This document shows, piece by piece, positions 6,035 through 8,708 of a stretch of 8,708 bases of DNA. How positions within the stretch are numbered: position 1 is the first letter of the stretch; each line of letters opens with the position of its first letter. The notes below the pieces were generated by a model. That model was not told the origin of the DNA, ran no database searches, and worked only from the letters and a program-made list of their open reading frames with translations. The position numbers and the translations under genes were made by a program. The stretch comes from Mageeibacillus sp. UBA5734 (lineage in GTDB: Bacteria; Bacillota; Clostridia; Saccharofermentanales; UBA5734), in the NCBI GenBank assembly GCA_002419365.1, contig DIGA01000063.1, positions 1 through 8,708 on the forward strand. Reading direction: 5' to 3'.

Positions 6035-7257
6035 TGCTGCAGCCCCGCGATACGGACGATTTTAGCTACAATATCTACAACCAGTACGGCAACAACATGA
6101 TGGCCCCGGTCGGTCCGGTCGGCATCATCCCCCTCACCGGCAGCGCTGTTTTTGCCGACAGTGTCAATTACTACCTCGGCCGTCGGCGCACCGAATACCT
6201 CGAACAGCTCCCAGACCTGGGGGCGACCAATCCCGGTTTCATCCGCCATGACTACCGCATCCCGGTCAGCACCCTGCGTTTCTCCTCCGGCGAAGGCAAA
6301 GCGGTCATCGGCAACACGGTCCGTGGCCATGACTTGTTCATCCTGGTCGACGTGATGAACTTCTCCTGCACCTACAAAATGCATGGCCTGATCAACCACA
6401 TGAGCCCGGACGACCATTACCAGGACCTCAAGCGCACCATCCTGGCGATCAGTGGCAAGGCTCGCCGCATCAACGTGATCATGCCCTTCCTTTACGAGAG
6501 CCGCCAGCACAAGCGCAATTCGCGCGAATCACTCGACTGCGCCTACATGCTCGAGGAGCTCTACAGCCTCGGCGTCGAGAACATCATCACCTTTGACGCC
6601 CATGACGACCGCGTCGCCAATGCCATCCCGACCAGCGGATTCGAGAGCATCCCCTCGGCCTACCAGATCATCAAGTCACTGGTCAACACCACCCCCGACC
6701 TGCGCATCTGCGGCGACACCATGATGGTGGTCAGCCCGGACGAAGGCGGCATCTCGCGCGCCATGTACTATGCCTCGATGCTCGGCGTGCCGCTCGGAAC
6801 CTTCTACAAGCGCCGCGATTACACCCAGGTCGTCAATGGCCGCAACCCGATCATCGCCCATGAATTCCTCGGCGACACGGTCGAAGGCATGGACATCATC
6901 GTCGTCGACGATATGATCTCCTCCGGCGACTCGATGCTCGACATCGCCCGCGAACTGAAATCGAGAAAAGCCAACCGCATCTTCTGCGCCACGACTTTCG
7001 GTCTTTTCACCGATGGCCTCGAGCACTTCAACCAGGCCTATGAGCAGGGCCTGATCACCAAGGTCTTCGCCACCAACCTGATCTACCGCCGGCCTGAGCT
7101 CCTCGCTGCGCCCTGGTTCCAGGACGTCAACATGGCGAAGTTCACCGCCCTGCTGATCGACGCGATCAATCACGACGCCTCCCTGTCCAAGCTCGTCGAC
7201 CCGACCGAAAAGATCCGCAACTTGCTCGACACCGTGCCTTATTGCGACATCAACTGA
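6034..7257 (+). CDS. prs: PRPP synthetase paralogue 2, probable catalytic subunit
   Basis: Second, tandem ribose-phosphate diphosphokinase of 407 residues, roughly half or more identical by eye to the preceding protein along its whole length. PRPP feeds purine, pyrimidine, NAD, histidine and tryptophan synthesis. It has RFSSGE and VRGHDLF, FDAHD (187-191) with the Asp and His of the family's metal/ATP site, VVSPDEGG (232-239), the flexible-loop KRR (259-261) with the catalytic Lys, and VDDMISSGDS (291-300). The ATP-site RQD of Prs is RQH here (157-159, in RQHKR), while paralogue 1 keeps RQDRR. In both, the Asp of the R5P loop (DDxIDTxGT) is replaced. It begins 1 nt inside the previous stop, with GGCAGG at 6021-6026 seven bases upstream, so the two are translationally coupled, which suggests equal amounts and perhaps a mixed oligomer. 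Confidence 0.88.
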   Translation: MLQPRDTDDFSYNIYNQYGNNMMAPVGPVGIIPLTGSAVFADSVNYYLGRRRTEYLEQLPDLGATNPGFIRHDYRIPVSTLRFSSGEGKAVIGNTVRGHDLFILVDVMNFSCTYKMHGLINHMSPDDHYQDLKRTILAISGKARRINVIMPFLYESRQHKRNSRESLDCAYMLEELYSLGVENIITFDAHDDRVANAIPTSGFESIPSAYQIIKSLVNTTPDLRICGDTMMVVSPDEGGISRAMYYASMLGVPLGTFYKRRDYTQVVNGRNPIIAHEFLGDTVEGMDIIVVDDMISSGDSMLDIARELKSRKANRIFCATTFGLFTDGLEHFNQAYEQGLITKVFATNLIYRRPELLAAPWFQDVNMAKFTALLIDAINHDASLSKLVDPTEKIRNLLDTVPYCDIN

Positions 7258-7275
7258 GTCGGCCAGCGCACAAGC

Positions 7276-8397
7276 ATGTTTGGCCGCAAGCAGCCTGAAA
7301 GAAAGCCCCTGGTGGTCTACACCGCTATTTTTGGCGGTTATGACCAGCTTCAGGAGCCTGTCATGCGCAGCAAAAACTGCGATTACATCTGTTTCACCGA
7401 CGATCCGAATCTTCATTCCGATTTCTGGACCGTCCGGCTGATCCAGGACGCCAAGCTCTCCCCTGCCCGCCTCTCGCGCCGGCCGAAGATTCTGCCCCAT
7501 CTTTACCTGCAGGACTATGAGGCCAGCCTCTACATCGATGGCAATCTCCTGCTGACCGGCGATGTCCAGGACTACATCCGGACCTATGCCCGGACCAGCC
7601 CGATGCTCTGTGTCAAACACGGTGAGCGCGACTGTGTCTACCAGGAATACCAGGCCTGCCGCGAGAGCCAGCGCGATGCCCTGTCTGTCATGCAAAAGCA
7701 GATTGAGCGCTACCAGCGCGAAGGCATGCCCCCTGACCTGGGCCTGATCGTCGGCAGCTTCATCTACCGCCGCCACCATGATCCGGCTGTCATCCGCGTG
7801 ATGAACCGTTGGTGGGACGAATTCACCCACAACAGCCAGCGCGACCAGCTCAGCTTCACCTACAGCTGCTGGAAAGAGCGTTTCCACTACGACCTGTATT
7901 ACGCCAACAATTGGAGCAACGACTATTTCATCTGGCTGCCCCACCGGATCCAGGGTAATACGATCAATCTCCAGTACCACCGCGAGCAGCTGAACAGCCC
8001 GAAAGTACGCCGCTCAGCAATGGAAAAAGCCGCTGCTCAGCGGACGATCTCTGACCGGGCCCGGATGCCAGCCAAGTTCTATATCAATTTCGGACAGGGT
8101 CTCTCGGAGAGCACTGTGATCTACATCGCGCCGAGCCTGGACGGCAGGAAGGCCACCTATCATCTGCTGATTCCGCAAGGAACCCAGGCCGTCCGCTTCG
8201 ATCCGATCGAAGGTTCGCAAGTGGCAGTCGCGGGGCTGAACGTTATTCTAGATGGGCAGGTGCTGAATATCCTGCCCGCCAACGGCGAGCGTAAAGACGG
8301 CATCGACTGGTTCGAAACCACCGATCCGCAGTATGAAATCGCTGTGCCGGATAGGGTGAAGGTGCTACAGATTGAGCTGGAGATGCAGGTCAGATAA
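7276..8397 (+). CDS. DUF616 (TOD1/MUCI70-like) glycosyltransferase with C-terminal beta domain
   Basis: Putative cytoplasmic glycosyltransferase of 373 residues. The amino-terminal two thirds match the DUF616 pattern: VYTAIFGGYD (14-23), CFTDD (39-43), SRRPKILPH (67-75), YIDGN (86-90; probable metal/nucleotide-sugar site), KHGERDCVYQE (114-124) and RDQLSF (189-194). From about residue 266 a different domain begins (AKFYINFGQGLSE, then VRFDP), which looks like the beta-sandwich tail seen on other surface-polysaccharide enzymes; its role is unknown. No transmembrane segment or signal peptide is seen. It lies 18 nt after the prs gene, in the same reading frame and without a clear ribosome binding site, so it probably depends on the operon's translation. 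It converges on an epimerase gene with an 18-nt gap. Acceptor and donor cannot be predicted. Confidence 0.8.
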   Translation: MFGRKQPERKPLVVYTAIFGGYDQLQEPVMRSKNCDYICFTDDPNLHSDFWTVRLIQDAKLSPARLSRRPKILPHLYLQDYEASLYIDGNLLLTGDVQDYIRTYARTSPMLCVKHGERDCVYQEYQACRESQRDALSVMQKQIERYQREGMPPDLGLIVGSFIYRRHHDPAVIRVMNRWWDEFTHNSQRDQLSFTYSCWKERFHYDLYYANNWSNDYFIWLPHRIQGNTINLQYHREQLNSPKVRRSAMEKAAAQRTISDRARMPAKFYINFGQGLSESTVIYIAPSLDGRKATYHLLIPQGTQAVRFDPIEGSQVAVAGLNVILDGQVLNILPANGERKDGIDWFETTDPQYEIAVPDRVKVLQIELEMQVR

Positions 8398-8415
8398 GTA
8401 CGGCATTTGCCGCAA

Positions 8416-8708
8416 TCAGTGCTGCCCTTCTTGAGAAACAGCTGCCATAACCTGCCTGATCTTGGTCGGGTCGCCCCAGATGGCCGGTGAATCATAGGGC
8501 CGGTCTGGGAAGGCACCATAGGCCAGCTCGATCGTGTACCCGTTTTCAGCGATAAATGCCTCAACTTTGTCCTTCAGGCGAACCGGCTGACCCGAGCAAC
8601 ACTCGATGATGCCCTGGACCTCGGTCTGTTGGACCACCGCCGCAATTTGCCGCGCCAATTCATCGATCGTCTGGAAATCGTATTGATTCAGGCCGCTGGT
8701 GAACGGGA
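8416..8708 (-). CDS. NAD-dependent epimerase/dehydratase, C-terminal part (5' end beyond window)
   Basis: The last 97 codons of a short-chain dehydrogenase/reductase-type nucleotide-sugar epimerase or dehydratase. Recognisable are FTSGLNQYDF, the DELARQIA helix, GIIECCSGQPV and the substrate-side AFPDRPYDSPAIWGD segment with the following KIRQVM helix, a tail I associate with surface-polysaccharide epimerases of Gram-positive bacteria. The Rossmann fold, NAD-binding glycines and YxxxK catalytic motif would lie beyond 8708, so activity cannot be judged. The frame is open to the window edge; an internal TTG at 8658 is not a start. It ends 18 nt from the DUF616 gene, head to tail with the opposite strand. 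Confidence 0.85.
   Translation of the reverse strand, partial: PFTSGLNQYDFQTIDELARQIAAVVQQTEVQGIIECCSGQPVRLKDKVEAFIAENGYTIELAYGAFPDRPYDSPAIWGDPTKIRQVMAAVSQEGQH

Noticed and set aside
6676..7980. 434-codon open frame on the minus strand across prs and the DUF616 gene
   Set aside because: It is a by-product of heavy use of C-ending codons in the plus-strand genes, which removes stops from the complementary frame; it crosses two real genes and its translation is low-complexity Asp/Val/Gly/Glu-rich.
8401..8412. Inverted repeat CGGCATTTGCCG between the convergent DUF616 and epimerase genes, as a terminator
   Set aside because: The stem is only 4-5 bp with almost no loop and no T-run on either strand.
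1..8708. CRISPR array, tRNA, rRNA or insertion sequence
   Set aside because: No evenly spaced short repeats, cloverleaf-like sequence, rRNA stretch or transposase reading frame was seen.

Overview
The window looks like part of a bacterial chromosome, most plausibly a Gram-positive Clostridia-type Firmicute. This rests on family resemblance of the proteins and on good AGGAG/GGAGG ribosome binding sites; no 16S or other marker is present. Most of the window is moderately to clearly GC-rich, with strong use of C-ending codons in the two PRPP-synthase genes. The left ~680 bases are visibly AT-rich and look foreign to the rest.

Layout. (i) 1-516, minus strand: a gene cut by the window edge, with five MORN repeats followed by what looks like the first RCC1-type repeat. 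(ii) 517-960: no intact gene. It holds an in-frame upstream extension of the MORN ORF, then a decayed copy of the convergent gtrA/engB 3' junction (784-923), then a possible promoter close to the next start. (iii) 961-4026, plus strand: a tightly overlapping three-gene membrane glycosylation cassette, made of a GT-C (family 39-like) integral membrane glycosyltransferase, a GtrB/DPM1-like polyprenyl-phosphate glycosyltransferase and a GtrA-family membrane protein. (iv) 4033-4644, minus strand: engB, the ribosome-assembly GTPase, ending 6 nt from gtrA. (v) 4645-4792: a divergent promoter region with a symmetric ATTATAAT box that can serve as -10 in both directions. (vi) 4793-8397, plus strand: an apparent operon of two tandem PRPP synthetase paralogues (1-nt overlap) and, after an 18-nt gap, a DUF616/TOD1-MUCI70-type glycosyltransferase. 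(vii) 8416-8708, minus strand: the 3' part of an NAD-dependent epimerase/dehydratase of the cell-surface polysaccharide type.

How the genes may work together. The GT2 enzyme would charge a polyprenyl phosphate with a sugar, GtrA would help present or flip it, and the GT-C enzyme would use it outside the membrane. The DUF616 glycosyltransferase and the epimerase point to a second nearby cell-surface polysaccharide function.

The two most unusual signals are these. First, the PRPP synthetase pair differs at canonical active-site motifs in opposite ways, which suggests a heteromeric enzyme or a catalytic/regulatory pair. Second, a diverged copy of the gtrA-engB junction lies upstream of the glycosylation cassette, so the cassette is bracketed by direct repeats that record an old duplication or replacement.
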